Shown here: positions 45,143 to 54,273 of the stretch, one piece after another
Layout of the letters: each line of letters opens with the position of its first letter
Numbering within the stretch: the stretch's first letter is position 1
Source: Brachionus rotundiformis
Taxonomy: Eukaryota > Rotifera > Eurotatoria > Ploima > Brachionidae
Direction: 5' to 3'
Assembly (NCBI GenBank): GCA_016802295.1
Contig: JAESIW010000210.1
Span: 124,001-188,000 of the forward strand
DNA: 64,000 bases
Position numbers and translations under genes: made by a program
The notes under the pieces: generated by a model
Told to the model about the DNA's origin: nothing
Seen by the model: the letters and a program-made list of their open reading frames with translations, nothing else
The model's database searches: none

Positions 45143-46315
45143 ATGCAAAAAGTTTTAAAAATTTATATTATAGCGGGCGAACCTTCTGGCGATTATTTAG
45201 GTAGCACAACTATTAAAGCAATACTTAAGCAAAACCCTAACGTTAAGTTTTACGGCGTAGGCGGAGCATTAATGCAAAATATTACAAGCAACAATGCACC
45301 TGTTTTTAAAAGTTTATTTAATATTAAGCAAATAGCCATTATGGGCTTTGTAGAGGTTATAAGTAAAATTTTTAAAATTAATAAACTTATTAACGCCACA
45401 GTAAAAGATATTTTGCAAGTTAAACCAGACGTTATACTAACCATAGACTCGTTAGGTTTTAATAAACGAGTAATAGCAAAAGTAAAACCCTTTACTAACG
45501 CTAAATTAATACATTTAGTTGCCCCCACCGTATGGGCTTGGAAACCTAAACGAGTGTTTGAAATTGCACATTTGTATCATCAGCTATTATGCTTGTTTAA
45601 GTTTGAAATTCCGTATTTTAAAAATTACGTACAAACCAGTTTTGTTGGCCACCCAATTGTAGAAAGCATAGAGCACAAAGCCCAAACTAATAATAGTTTG
45701 TATTCTACTTTTAATTTGCCCGCTAACAATGTAAATGTACTGCTTATGCCCGGTAGTAGAAAAACCGAAACCACCAAGCTATTGCCTATTTTTATACAAG
45801 TGGCAAAGCTTTTAAACGCACAATACAGCAATATAAATTTTATTTTACCCACAGTAGACCACTTATACAACCATGTTAGCGATTATATAAAGCATAGTAA
45901 TGTTAAAAATATTACAGTTATAACGCAACAACATAAATATAATGCTTTTAATGTGGCTAAATTTGCCCTTGTGGCTTCTGGTACTGCAACGCTAGAACTT
46001 GCCTTATACAATGTTAATTGCGTGGTGGCTTATAAAGTTAACTGGCTTTCTGGCTTTATTGCTAAATTTTTAATTAAAGTTAAATATGCTAGTATTATAA
46101 ATATTATGGCTAATAAGCAGATTATTCCAGAGTTTATTCAGCAAAATTGCACTGTAGATAACTTATTTAATGTTTGCAATAACTTTATGCAAAAAAATAA
46201 CACTTTACACAGCAACCCAGAAGTTATAAGCATTTTAAACGAAATTGGCTTTAACACCTTTACTCCTAGCGTTAAAGTAGCTAGTGAAGTTTTAAACATT
46301 AACAATAAAGGATAA
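45143..46315 (+). CDS. lpxB: Lipid-A-disaccharide synthase
   Basis: Joins UDP-diacylglucosamine and lipid X to form the lipid A disaccharide. 390 residues with AGEPSGDYLG at the N-terminus, YGVGGALM, PTVWAWKPKR and LLMPGSRKTE, and the nucleotide-binding SGTATLELA. It is away from lpxA/lpxD here and heads a rightward cluster. Start ATG 45143. Confidence 0.96.
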   Translation: MQKVLKIYIIAGEPSGDYLGSTTIKAILKQNPNVKFYGVGGALMQNITSNNAPVFKSLFNIKQIAIMGFVEVISKIFKINKLINATVKDILQVKPDVILTIDSLGFNKRVIAKVKPFTNAKLIHLVAPTVWAWKPKRVFEIAHLYHQLLCLFKFEIPYFKNYVQTSFVGHPIVESIEHKAQTNNSLYSTFNLPANNVNVLLMPGSRKTETTKLLPIFIQVAKLLNAQYSNINFILPTVDHLYNHVSDYIKHSNVKNITVITQQHKYNAFNVAKFALVASGTATLELALYNVNCVVAYKVNWLSGFIAKFLIKVKYASIINIMANKQIIPEFIQQNCTVDNLFNVCNNFMQKNNTLHSNPEVISILNEIGFNTFTPSVKVASEVLNINNKG

Positions 46316-46319
46316 AATT

Positions 46320-46709
46320 ATGTTTTTACACACAATGTTAAGAGTTACAAATTTAGAAGAGTCTATAAAGTTTTATACAGAAAATTTTAAACTAAAAATA
46401 AACAAAAAAACCGATTACCCAGAAGGTAAATTTACCTTGGCTTTTTTAGGTTACGGCGATATTGCTACTCATTCGCAAATAGAGCTAACCTATAATTGGG
46501 ATGTAGATAGCTACCAAATAGGTACTGCATTTGGGCATTTAGCTTTTGCGGTAAAAGATATTTACGCCTTTTGCAATAATTTAAAAGCCAATGGCGTTAA
46601 AATTACCAGAGAACCAGGGGCAATGAAGCACGGCACCACTGTTATAGCTTTTTTAGAAGACCCTAATGGTTATAAAATAGAGTTAATTCAACGTGAAGAT
46701 GGAATTTAA
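46320..46709 (+). CDS. gloA: Lactoylglutathione lyase (glyoxalase I)
   Basis: Detoxifies methylglyoxal as its glutathione adduct. 129 residues of two paired beta-alpha-beta modules: LHTMLRVTNLEESIKFYTENF with the His4 metal ligand, AFLGYGDI, GHLAFAV with a His ligand and GYKIELIQ with the Glu ligand. It starts 4 bases after lpxB. Confidence 0.93.
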   Translation: MFLHTMLRVTNLEESIKFYTENFKLKINKKTDYPEGKFTLAFLGYGDIATHSQIELTYNWDVDSYQIGTAFGHLAFAVKDIYAFCNNLKANGVKITREPGAMKHGTTVIAFLEDPNGYKIELIQREDGI

Positions 46710-46717
46710 TATTTAAT

Positions 46718-47521
46718 ATGGATAACAATAACAATATTAACAACGTAAATACAAATAGTAACCCTAACGCCAGCAATTCAACCAGTAGTGTTAATGTAAG
46801 CAATACAGGTAATAATGCCGTAAAATTTGCAATAATAACTGTGGTAATTGCTTTGGTGGTTTGGCTGTTTTATGGTTTATCTACCAGTAATTCTTATGTG
46901 GCTACCAATAAAACCATATCTTTTACAGCGGTAGATGTCTCGGACGAAGCCTTTTTAAAAGCGGCCGCCAGTGCTAAAGCCCAAGAAATAGAAAAACTAA
47001 TTAACTTAGGGGCTAACCTTAAAGCAGTGGATGAAATTGGCAGAAACGCCCTATCTATTGCTATAACGGTTAACTTTAACCCCAACGTAGTTAAAGCTTT
47101 AGTTAATCCTATTACCGTTAACACAGCAGATAACAACGGTTATACTCCATTAATGCTGGCGTTAAGTTCTTCTGCTAGTTTTAGCACTGTACAGTATTTA
47201 TTACAAAATAACGCTAATGCTAATGCAGTAACTAAGTCTGGTATATCTGTATTAATGCTTGCGTCTTCTAGCGTTACTAACCCTAAAATTGTAGACTTAC
47301 TAATTAAGTACGGTGCCAAAGTTAATTATACCAATGCTAGCGGAGTTTCTGCTTTAATGTTGGCGGTTAAAATTAACTCTAACCCACAAGTTATACAAAC
47401 GCTTTTAAAGTACAACGCTAACACTAAGCAAAAAGATAACCTAGGTATTAGTGTTTACGAAAACGCTTTAAGTAATCCGTATTTAAAAGATAACAAACAA
47501 TTATTAAATAAATTAAAGTAA
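46718..47521 (+). CDS. Membrane-anchored ankyrin-repeat protein
   Basis: 267 residues: an Asn/Ser-rich N-terminus (1-33), one membrane helix at about 35-54 (KFAIITVVIALVVWLFYGL), then about five ankyrin repeats from residue 75 on (GRNALSIAI, GYTPLMLAL, GISVLMLAS, GVSALMLAV). Orientation suggests the repeats lie in the periplasm. It sits 8 bases after gloA and 6 bases before ubiX. Ankyrin proteins are frequent in symbionts, but lack of a cleavable signal argues against a simple secreted effector. Partner unknown. Confidence 0.8.
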   Translation: MDNNNNINNVNTNSNPNASNSTSSVNVSNTGNNAVKFAIITVVIALVVWLFYGLSTSNSYVATNKTISFTAVDVSDEAFLKAAASAKAQEIEKLINLGANLKAVDEIGRNALSIAITVNFNPNVVKALVNPITVNTADNNGYTPLMLALSSSASFSTVQYLLQNNANANAVTKSGISVLMLASSSVTNPKIVDLLIKYGAKVNYTNASGVSALMLAVKINSNPQVIQTLLKYNANTKQKDNLGISVYENALSNPYLKDNKQLLNKLK

Positions 47522-47527
47522 AATATT

Positions 47528-48091
47528 ATGACCAAACCTTTACCAATTATTGTTGCAATTACCGGAGCCACAGGCATAATTTACGCTATACGAATTTTAC
47601 AAGAATTAAAACGCTTAAATATAGAAACTATTTTAGTTATGTCTACCATGGCAATGGTAACTTTAAAGTACGAAACCACAATGTCGGTTAAAGAAGTTAT
47701 AGCATTAGCTACAAAATATTATACTAACGATAACCTAGCAGCCTCTATTTCTTCTGGTAGTTTTTTAACACAAGGTATGGTAGTAGCTCCGTGTTCGGTA
47801 AAAACGCTTTCTAGCATTGCTAATAGCCTAAACGATAATTTAATTACCCGCAGTGCAGATGTAGTATTAAAAGAACGCAGAAAATTAGTGTTGTTGTTTA
47901 GAGAAGCCCCGCTACACTTAGGGCATATTAACTTAATGGCTAGTGCTACCCAAAGCGGTGCAATTATAATGCCTCCGTTACCGGCGTTTTATAACAATCC
48001 GCAAACGCTAGACGATATTGTTAACCATACGGTTTCTAGAACTTTAGATTTATTTAATATTAAAAATAATATTACCACCAGATGGGAGTAA
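47528..48091 (+). CDS. ubiX: Flavin prenyltransferase UbiX
   Basis: Makes the prenylated FMN cofactor of UbiD decarboxylases for ubiquinone synthesis. 187 residues with the flavin-binding ITGATGIIYAIR, SSGSFLTQGMVVAPCS, and the VLKERRKLVLLFREAPLHLGH signature. UbiD is not in this window. It implies a respiratory quinone pathway. Confidence 0.95.
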   Translation: MTKPLPIIVAITGATGIIYAIRILQELKRLNIETILVMSTMAMVTLKYETTMSVKEVIALATKYYTNDNLAASISSGSFLTQGMVVAPCSVKTLSSIANSLNDNLITRSADVVLKERRKLVLLFREAPLHLGHINLMASATQSGAIIMPPLPAFYNNPQTLDDIVNHTVSRTLDLFNIKNNITTRWE

Positions 48092-48097
48092 ATAAGT

Positions 48098-49465
48098 ATG
48101 ACAACAATAAACGTAATAGGTGCAGGCCTAGCCGGTAGCGAATGTGCTTGGCAATTAGCCAATGCTGGTTTTAAAGTAAATTTGTACGAGATGCGTCCGC
48201 ATAAAAATACCAACGCACACATAACGGCTAATTTTGCCGAATTAGTTTGCTCTAACTCGTTACGCAGTAGTAATTCTTTAGGTTCTGCTGTAGGAGTGTT
48301 ACATCAAGAGTTGCGTAATTTTAAATCTATTATTTTACAACAAGCAGATGCACACAAAGTACCAGCAGGCGACGCTTTAGCGGTAGATAGAGACGGTTTT
48401 TCTGGCAGTATTACCCAATTAGTTAGCCAACACCCTAATATTACAGTGCATAATACCGAATTTACTAATTTATTACAAACTGCACAAAATAGTATAGTAG
48501 TTGTTGCCACAGGCCCTTTAACCAGCCCTAATTTGTATAATCAAATAGATGAACTTATAAAGCAAAATAATAGTAGTAATAAGTTAAATTTTTTTGATGC
48601 AATTGCCCCTGTTGTGTATACCGATAGTATAGATTTTAACCATGCGTGGTATCAATCTAGGTACGATAAAGGCGATGGAGCCGATTACATTAACTGTGGG
48701 TTATCTAAAGAAGAATACTTAGAGTTTTACAATGCTTTAACCACTGCTAATTATGTAGAATTTGCCCAATGGGAAAAAGATATTCCGTATTTTGAAGGAT
48801 GCTTACCAATTGAAGAAATGGCAAGACGTGGACAAAAAACCCTACTGTTTGGCCCAATGAAACCAGTAGGTTTAACCAACCCTAACAGTAATGTTAAGCC
48901 TTATGCTGTGGTGCAGTTGCGCCAAGATAACGCACAAAAAACTTTGTATAATATGGTAGGTTTTCAAACAAAATTAAAATATGCCGAACAAAAACGAGTA
49001 TTTAGTTATATTCCTGCGTTAAAAAATGCAGAATTTGCTAAGTTAGGCGGTATTCATAAAAATACTTATATTAACGCACCGCAATTATTAAATGCCGATT
49101 TATCTTTAAAAACTAACCCTAACATTTATTTTGCAGGGCAAATTACTGGATGCGAGGGCTACGTAGAAAGTTGCAGTGTTGGTTTAATGTGTGCTATTAG
49201 CATTATTAATAAATTAAAAAATCTTAATTTTAGTTTACCTACTAACACGGCTATGTATGCTATGCTTAACCATGTAACTGGCAACACTATAGGCAATTAC
49301 AAACCTAGTAATATTAATTTTGGCTTGTTTACCAATTTTAACAATGTTAATTTAGATTATAAAAACAAAAAGGCCAGCAAAAAAGAAGCTAGAGAACAAA
49401 TAGCTAAGCAAGCCCTACATAGTAGCAAGCTTGCTAGCGATACTTGGTTTGGGTTGAATATTTAA
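48098..49465 (+). CDS. trmFO: Methylenetetrahydrofolate--tRNA-(uracil-5-)-methyltransferase
   Basis: FAD- and folate-dependent enzyme that makes m5U54 in the tRNA T loop. 455 residues with the dinucleotide-binding VIGAGLAGSECAWQLA, NLYEMRP, CSNSLRS with the conserved Cys, and the GCEGYVES motif. Its stop overlaps the convergent DUF502 gene by four bases. Confidence 0.96.
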   Translation: MTTINVIGAGLAGSECAWQLANAGFKVNLYEMRPHKNTNAHITANFAELVCSNSLRSSNSLGSAVGVLHQELRNFKSIILQQADAHKVPAGDALAVDRDGFSGSITQLVSQHPNITVHNTEFTNLLQTAQNSIVVVATGPLTSPNLYNQIDELIKQNNSSNKLNFFDAIAPVVYTDSIDFNHAWYQSRYDKGDGADYINCGLSKEEYLEFYNALTTANYVEFAQWEKDIPYFEGCLPIEEMARRGQKTLLFGPMKPVGLTNPNSNVKPYAVVQLRQDNAQKTLYNMVGFQTKLKYAEQKRVFSYIPALKNAEFAKLGGIHKNTYINAPQLLNADLSLKTNPNIYFAGQITGCEGYVESCSVGLMCAISIINKLKNLNFSLPTNTAMYAMLNHVTGNTIGNYKPSNINFGLFTNFNNVNLDYKNKKASKKEAREQIAKQALHSSKLASDTWFGLNI

Positions 49466-50082
49466 TTACCATTCTCTGCTTCGGTGGCGGGTTTATTAAT
49501 TACGCCGCCGCTAATAATTAGCTTCATGGCTTCGTCTGGTTTAATATCTAGCGGTTTAATATCTGCTTTTGCTACAAAAATTAAAAAACCAGATGTTGGG
49601 TTAGGTGTTGTTGGTATAAAAATAGATACTACATCGTTTGGTATACCTATTTTTTGCTTAACTTCGTGGGTGGGGTCTACTGTAGAGGTAACAAAGCCAA
49701 TCATCCAACAATCTTTACGTGGGTATTCTACCAATACGGCGTCTTTAAAAGCACGTGAATTATTAGAAAACACCGTGTCTAGTATTTGCTTTACTGTAGA
49801 ATAAATAGTTTTAACCAACGGAATACGATTTAAAATAGCTTGTAGTAATTTTATAAAGTATTTGCCTAAAAAGTTTTTAGCCACTAACCCTATTGCAAAC
49901 ATTACTAAAACCGAAAAAACTACCCCAACAGCAGGAATATTAGCAATATTTTTTGGTAGTAATTGTACTATAATTAAATTATCAAAAAAAGAAACTACCC
50001 AAGTTACTATATAAATAGTAATTATTATTGGTAACGAAACCAATAAACCAGTAAGAAAAAGGTTACGTATTTTTGCTATCAT
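49462..50082 (-). CDS. DUF502 family membrane protein
   Basis: 206 residues with two N-terminal membrane helices (about 8-34 and 48-68) and the family core RIPLVKTIYSTVKQILDTV followed by FIPTTPNPTSGFLIF. The family is widespread in bacteria and plants (COV-like) without a settled function. It is first read after rpe in the leftward direction and ends within trmFO. Confidence 0.88.
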   Translation of the reverse strand: MIAKIRNLFLTGLLVSLPIIITIYIVTWVVSFFDNLIIVQLLPKNIANIPAVGVVFSVLVMFAIGLVAKNFLGKYFIKLLQAILNRIPLVKTIYSTVKQILDTVFSNNSRAFKDAVLVEYPRKDCWMIGFVTSTVDPTHEVKQKIGIPNDVVSIFIPTTPNPTSGFLIFVAKADIKPLDIKPDEAMKLIISGGVINKPATEAENGN

Positions 50083-50100
50083 TTGTATTATACCTATAAA

Positions 50101-50748
50101 TTATATTTGTTTTAAAGCATTTATGTTTTGTGCATAGTTGCCGTTGTTAAATACACTACTGCCGGCTACTAATACATTTGCACCAGCTTTTATTAAGCTA
50201 GTACTATTTTGTGGATTTACACCACCATCTACAGATATTAGCACATTATTGTTATGGTTTAAATATATATTTTTAACATCGGCTACTTTGTTAATAGTGC
50301 TTGGTATAAAGGCTTGCCCACCAAAACCAGGATTAACGCCCATTATTAAAATTAAATCTAAGTATGGGGTTAAATATTGCAAGCTATTAAGCGGAGTTGC
50401 CGGATTAAAGGCTATGCCTGCTTTTATGTTATAACTTTTAATTTCTTGCAATAAACGTATAGGATGACTGTGGGCTTCTGTATGAAAAGTAATAATATCT
50501 GCCCCTGCATTTACAAAAGCTTTAATATAATTTTGTGGATTGTTTACCATTAAATGTACATCAAAAACCAAATTGGTAGTTGGTTTTAATTGTTTTACTA
50601 TATCTGCACCAAAGGTTAAGTTAGGCACAAAGTTGCCGTCCATTACATCTATGTGTAAGTAGTTAGCACCTGCTTGTTCAATTTTTTGTATATCTTGTGC
50701 TAGTGCGTTAAAATTGGCAGATAGCATAGAAGGAGCAATTAAAACCAT
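50101..50748 (-). CDS. rpe: Ribulose-phosphate 3-epimerase
   Basis: Interconverts ribulose 5-phosphate and xylulose 5-phosphate. 215-residue TIM barrel with APSMLSANF, the metal-binding HIDVMDGNFVPN, VHLMV, MGVNPGFGGQ and SVDGGVN. It is 15 bases downstream of tkt, so the two pentose-phosphate genes are co-transcribed. Confidence 0.97.
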   Translation of the reverse strand: MVLIAPSMLSANFNALAQDIQKIEQAGANYLHIDVMDGNFVPNLTFGADIVKQLKPTTNLVFDVHLMVNNPQNYIKAFVNAGADIITFHTEAHSHPIRLLQEIKSYNIKAGIAFNPATPLNSLQYLTPYLDLILIMGVNPGFGGQAFIPSTINKVADVKNIYLNHNNNVLISVDGGVNPQNSTSLIKAGANVLVAGSSVFNNGNYAQNINALKQI

Positions 50749-50763
50749 ATTATTACCCTATTA

Positions 50764-52764
50764 TTAATTAGTTTCTAAATTACTAATAATATATTTAGTT
50801 ATAGCTTGTGCGGTAAAACCAAAATGTTCCATTACATCTTCTGGATTACCAGACTTACCAAACGTATTAATACCGTATAACAATGTGTTGCTACCTAGTA
50901 CATCTTTATAGCCAGTTAAATTGCCGGCCTCTACCACTATATTAGGATTATTTTTTAACACTTGTTTTTTATATTCTGCAGATTGCTGTGCAAATAAGTT
51001 TAAACTAGGCATAGATATAATTTGTGCCTGAATATTGTGCTGTTGTAGTAGCATATCTTTAACTGCAAACATTAAGCTTACTTCGGAACCACTAGATATT
51101 AAGTTAACCGCAATATTGGTATTATTAAAAATTACATAACCGCCTTTTTGCACTAAGTTATTTTGTGGGTTAAATTCTGTACGCACTGTTGCTACTGGGT
51201 TTCTGCCTAATATTATTGCGGTTGGTTTGTTTTTGTTGGCTAGTGCAATGTTATAGGCTTCTATAGTTTCTATGGTATCTGCTGGGCGTAGCACTTCTAA
51301 GTTAGGAATTAACCTTAACGAAGCCAAATGCTCTATTGGTTGGTGCGTTGGGCCGTCTCCACCTACTGATATATTATCGTGCGTAAATACAAATATTACT
51401 TGGCGTTGCATTAAAGCCGCTAAGCGAATAGTTGGCCTTAAAAAATCTGAAAACACTAAAAAGGTTCCGCCGTATGGCACTATACCAGCACCGTAGCTGG
51501 CTAAACCTAGCATAATAGCACCCATTGCGTGTTCTCTAACCCCATAGTGTATATAGTTGCCACTAAAGTTGTTAATGCTTATAGCTTTAGATGCAGGCGT
51601 TATAGTATTGTTAGAGCCACTTAAATCTGCCGAACCACCAATAACAAAGTTAACATTGTTTTTTATAACATTTAATACTTTGCTAGACGCAACCCTAGTA
51701 GCAACCGCCTTATTATCTTGTATGGTAGTGTTTGCTAAGTTTTGTAAATCTGCAGTTAAATTGTTAGTGGTTAAATGGTTAATATGGTTGTTAACTAATG
51801 TTTGGTTAGCACTATTGTTAAATGCGTTTTGCCATGTGGTTGCAATTTGTATTTTATGGTTGGCTACTTGTTGCCATAAGTCTTTTATATCTTGTGGAAT
51901 TTCAAAGGCAGTTTGATTTTGCCAATTTAAATTTTTTCGTAACAAAGCAATGTTTTCTGCACCAAACGGAGACCCGTGCGATGCTTCGGTTCCTTGTTTG
52001 TTACCTGCATTTTTAGCAATAATGGTTTTAGCAATAATAAAGCTAGGTTTTGTGCTGTTTTTTGCGTTATTTAAGGCATTATCTATTTCGGTAATATCGT
52101 GCCCGTTTACAGTGGTAACATTAAAGCCCATTGCTTGCATACGTAGGGCTATGTTTTCGGTATTAGCAACACTTAGCTCGCCATCTATGGTTATATTATT
52201 ATTATCGTAAATTACTATTAATTTATTTAGGCATAAAGTTCCTGCTAACGAAAGAGCTTCGTAGCTAACGCCTTCCATTAAGCAACCGTCTCCTACAAAA
52301 GCGTAAGTATGGTGGCTAATTTGGTTAAATTTTGTGTTAGTGTTGCGTTCTGCTATAGCTAAACCAACTGCCATAGAAACACCTTCGCCTAAAGGCCCTG
52401 TGGTTACTTCTATTCCTGCTTCGTGCTCTATTTCTGGGTGGCCAGATGTAATGCTGTTTAATTGGCGTAAATTTTTTATAGCGTTTATATTAAAATGCTT
52501 ATAACCTAATAAATGTAATGTTGCATATTGCATTATACATGCATGCCCTGCAGATAACACAAAGCGGTCTCGGTTTAACCATGTGGGATTTTGCGGATTA
52601 AAATTTAAATGTTTAACAAATAACGTTGCCATTATTTCTGCTGCACCCACTGCTGTACCAGGATGCCCAGACTTGGCTTGCTCTACTGCATCGGCAGATA
52701 ATATTTTTATACTGTTGGCTAATAACTGTATTTGGTTGTTTTGTAGCATTACTTGTACCCACAT
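50764..52764 (-). CDS. tkt: Transketolase
   Basis: Thiamine-diphosphate enzyme of the non-oxidative pentose phosphate pathway. 666 residues: SGHPGTAVGAAE at the N-terminus, the ThDP motif GDGCLMEGVSYEAL...NNNITIDG, and the second-domain GVREHAMG and FTHDNISVGGDGPTHQPIE. A second in-frame ATG five codons downstream (52749) is an equally good start; neither has a strong RBS. Confidence 0.96.
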   Translation of the reverse strand: MWVQVMLQNNQIQLLANSIKILSADAVEQAKSGHPGTAVGAAEIMATLFVKHLNFNPQNPTWLNRDRFVLSAGHACIMQYATLHLLGYKHFNINAIKNLRQLNSITSGHPEIEHEAGIEVTTGPLGEGVSMAVGLAIAERNTNTKFNQISHHTYAFVGDGCLMEGVSYEALSLAGTLCLNKLIVIYDNNNITIDGELSVANTENIALRMQAMGFNVTTVNGHDITEIDNALNNAKNSTKPSFIIAKTIIAKNAGNKQGTEASHGSPFGAENIALLRKNLNWQNQTAFEIPQDIKDLWQQVANHKIQIATTWQNAFNNSANQTLVNNHINHLTTNNLTADLQNLANTTIQDNKAVATRVASSKVLNVIKNNVNFVIGGSADLSGSNNTITPASKAISINNFSGNYIHYGVREHAMGAIMLGLASYGAGIVPYGGTFLVFSDFLRPTIRLAALMQRQVIFVFTHDNISVGGDGPTHQPIEHLASLRLIPNLEVLRPADTIETIEAYNIALANKNKPTAIILGRNPVATVRTEFNPQNNLVQKGGYVIFNNTNIAVNLISSGSEVSLMFAVKDMLLQQHNIQAQIISMPSLNLFAQQSAEYKKQVLKNNPNIVVEAGNLTGYKDVLGSNTLLYGINTFGKSGNPEDVMEHFGFTAQAITKYIISNLETN

Positions 52765-52805
52765 TATATTATTTAATACTATATATATATTTTATAGCTT
52801 TATTG

Positions 52806-54146
52806 TTATTTATGCAATACTTTCTTATACTTTTTGTGTATTTTTATTGCTAATATGTTGTAAAATATAAAATTAAATAAATATCCTGTAGTTTCTACAC
52901 TTAACACAAAAATTAACGCCATGCTGGTAGAATAATTTTTTAGTATTAAAAACCCTACATATAACAACGGTGCTTGTATTAATAACTTATTACCCACACT
53001 AAGCCCCAACGCAACGTTGGCCTGTTGCAACCCTTTTAAATAAGCCTTACTTACTATAGATAAACTGCGTAATGGCTCTATAAGCAGGCTAAATAATAAA
53101 ATTATAGTAAAATAATTGGCTTGTTGATTAACCAATAACTTATTTTTAAACAAAAAAATTACTGCTACTAGCAACATACTTAGGCTAGCGTTTAACATAA
53201 AGCTTTTTAGTAATAAATTTTTATAATAATTTTTTATATTTGTAATGTTGTTATTATTATTTAGCATTTTGCTAACTGTAAATTGTATAAAAATACTAAA
53301 AGCTGTTGCCAATGCAATACTGTAAGATAAATAATTACTTATAACCACTTTGCTAGATATTCCTTGTAATGCAAAATTACTAAGCAATACTATTATGTAA
53401 GATTGTATTATGCGGTATAAAATGGGTTCTAACAAACCAGCCCCAGATAACTTTTTAAACCCAATATATGCTGTATATAGTGCTTGCTTGTTAATATTGG
53501 TAATTTTAAGTATAATATTATTTTTAAAAATAGTGGTTATATATAAAGGTAAAACTATAATTATACTAAAAGCACTGGCTAATGTTATGCCTTTAATTTG
53601 TAAGTTAGTATAGTTTATAAAAATATAGTTTAATATAATGTTTAGTATTATTATAAGTGCAGTAAAGCTTAAGTTATAATATGGTTTATTAATACTGTAT
53701 AGTACATAACTACAAAATTGATAAACCGCAAAAAAAAGTACAAACGGCAACATAAAGTATAAATATTGTAACGCTAGTAATTTTTGAGTGGCGTTAAGCT
53801 TTAAGCTTGCTATAAAATATTTGGCAAATATTAACCCTATTATAATTATAATTATTGCTAATAGTAAGTTTAGTATAAATACTGCAGATAAATTAGCGTT
53901 AAATTTAGCTGTATTGTTGCTACTATAAAACAAGGCGTTGTCTAATTGCGAAGTAATAAAATAACCAATTAACGTTTGCACTAAAAACACTAACCATAAA
54001 ATACTAGATACCGCAGTTATTGCATTGTTAGAAATATTACCTAAAAAATAAAAATCTATATTTATTATAGAGTATTCTAACGAAAGCGTGGCAAAAATAA
54101 TAAAAATACTAAAGTAGTTATTGCTAAAGGTTAAAATTTTTTTCAT
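52806..54146 (-). CDS. MATE-like multidrug/polysaccharide efflux protein
   Basis: 446-residue membrane protein with about twelve hydrophobic segments in two halves. The MOP/MATE pattern is suggested by the N-terminal FYFLGNISNNAITAVSS, the second-half SKVVISNYLSYSIALATAFSIFIQFTVSK and a late LLFSLLIEPLRSLSIV. Assignment to MATE rather than a flippase is by overall pattern. It is monocistronic; substrate unknown. Confidence 0.65.
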   Translation of the reverse strand: MKKILTFSNNYFSIFIIFATLSLEYSIINIDFYFLGNISNNAITAVSSILWLVFLVQTLIGYFITSQLDNALFYSSNNTAKFNANLSAVFILNLLLAIIIIIIGLIFAKYFIASLKLNATQKLLALQYLYFMLPFVLFFAVYQFCSYVLYSINKPYYNLSFTALIIILNIILNYIFINYTNLQIKGITLASAFSIIIVLPLYITTIFKNNIILKITNINKQALYTAYIGFKKLSGAGLLEPILYRIIQSYIIVLLSNFALQGISSKVVISNYLSYSIALATAFSIFIQFTVSKMLNNNNNITNIKNYYKNLLLKSFMLNASLSMLLVAVIFLFKNKLLVNQQANYFTIILLFSLLIEPLRSLSIVSKAYLKGLQQANVALGLSVGNKLLIQAPLLYVGFLILKNYSTSMALIFVLSVETTGYLFNFIFYNILAIKIHKKYKKVLHK

Positions 54147-54219
54147 ATATTTACCTTGTTATTTAATTTGCCATATTGTGGTACTTATTATACATTTACA
54201 CAACTGCAATACGGTATAA

Positions 54220-54256
54220 AAAAAGCACCCATAAATTAATATTTAGGATGCTTTTT
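54220..54256 (-). terminator. Rho-independent terminator after the MltB-like gene
   Basis: Stem AAAAAGCACCC / GGATGCTTTTT with one wobble pair and an AT-rich loop that extends the pairing; it reads leftwards from 54274-55368. Confidence 0.7.
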
Positions 54257-54273
54257 AGTTTTATTAGTTAATA

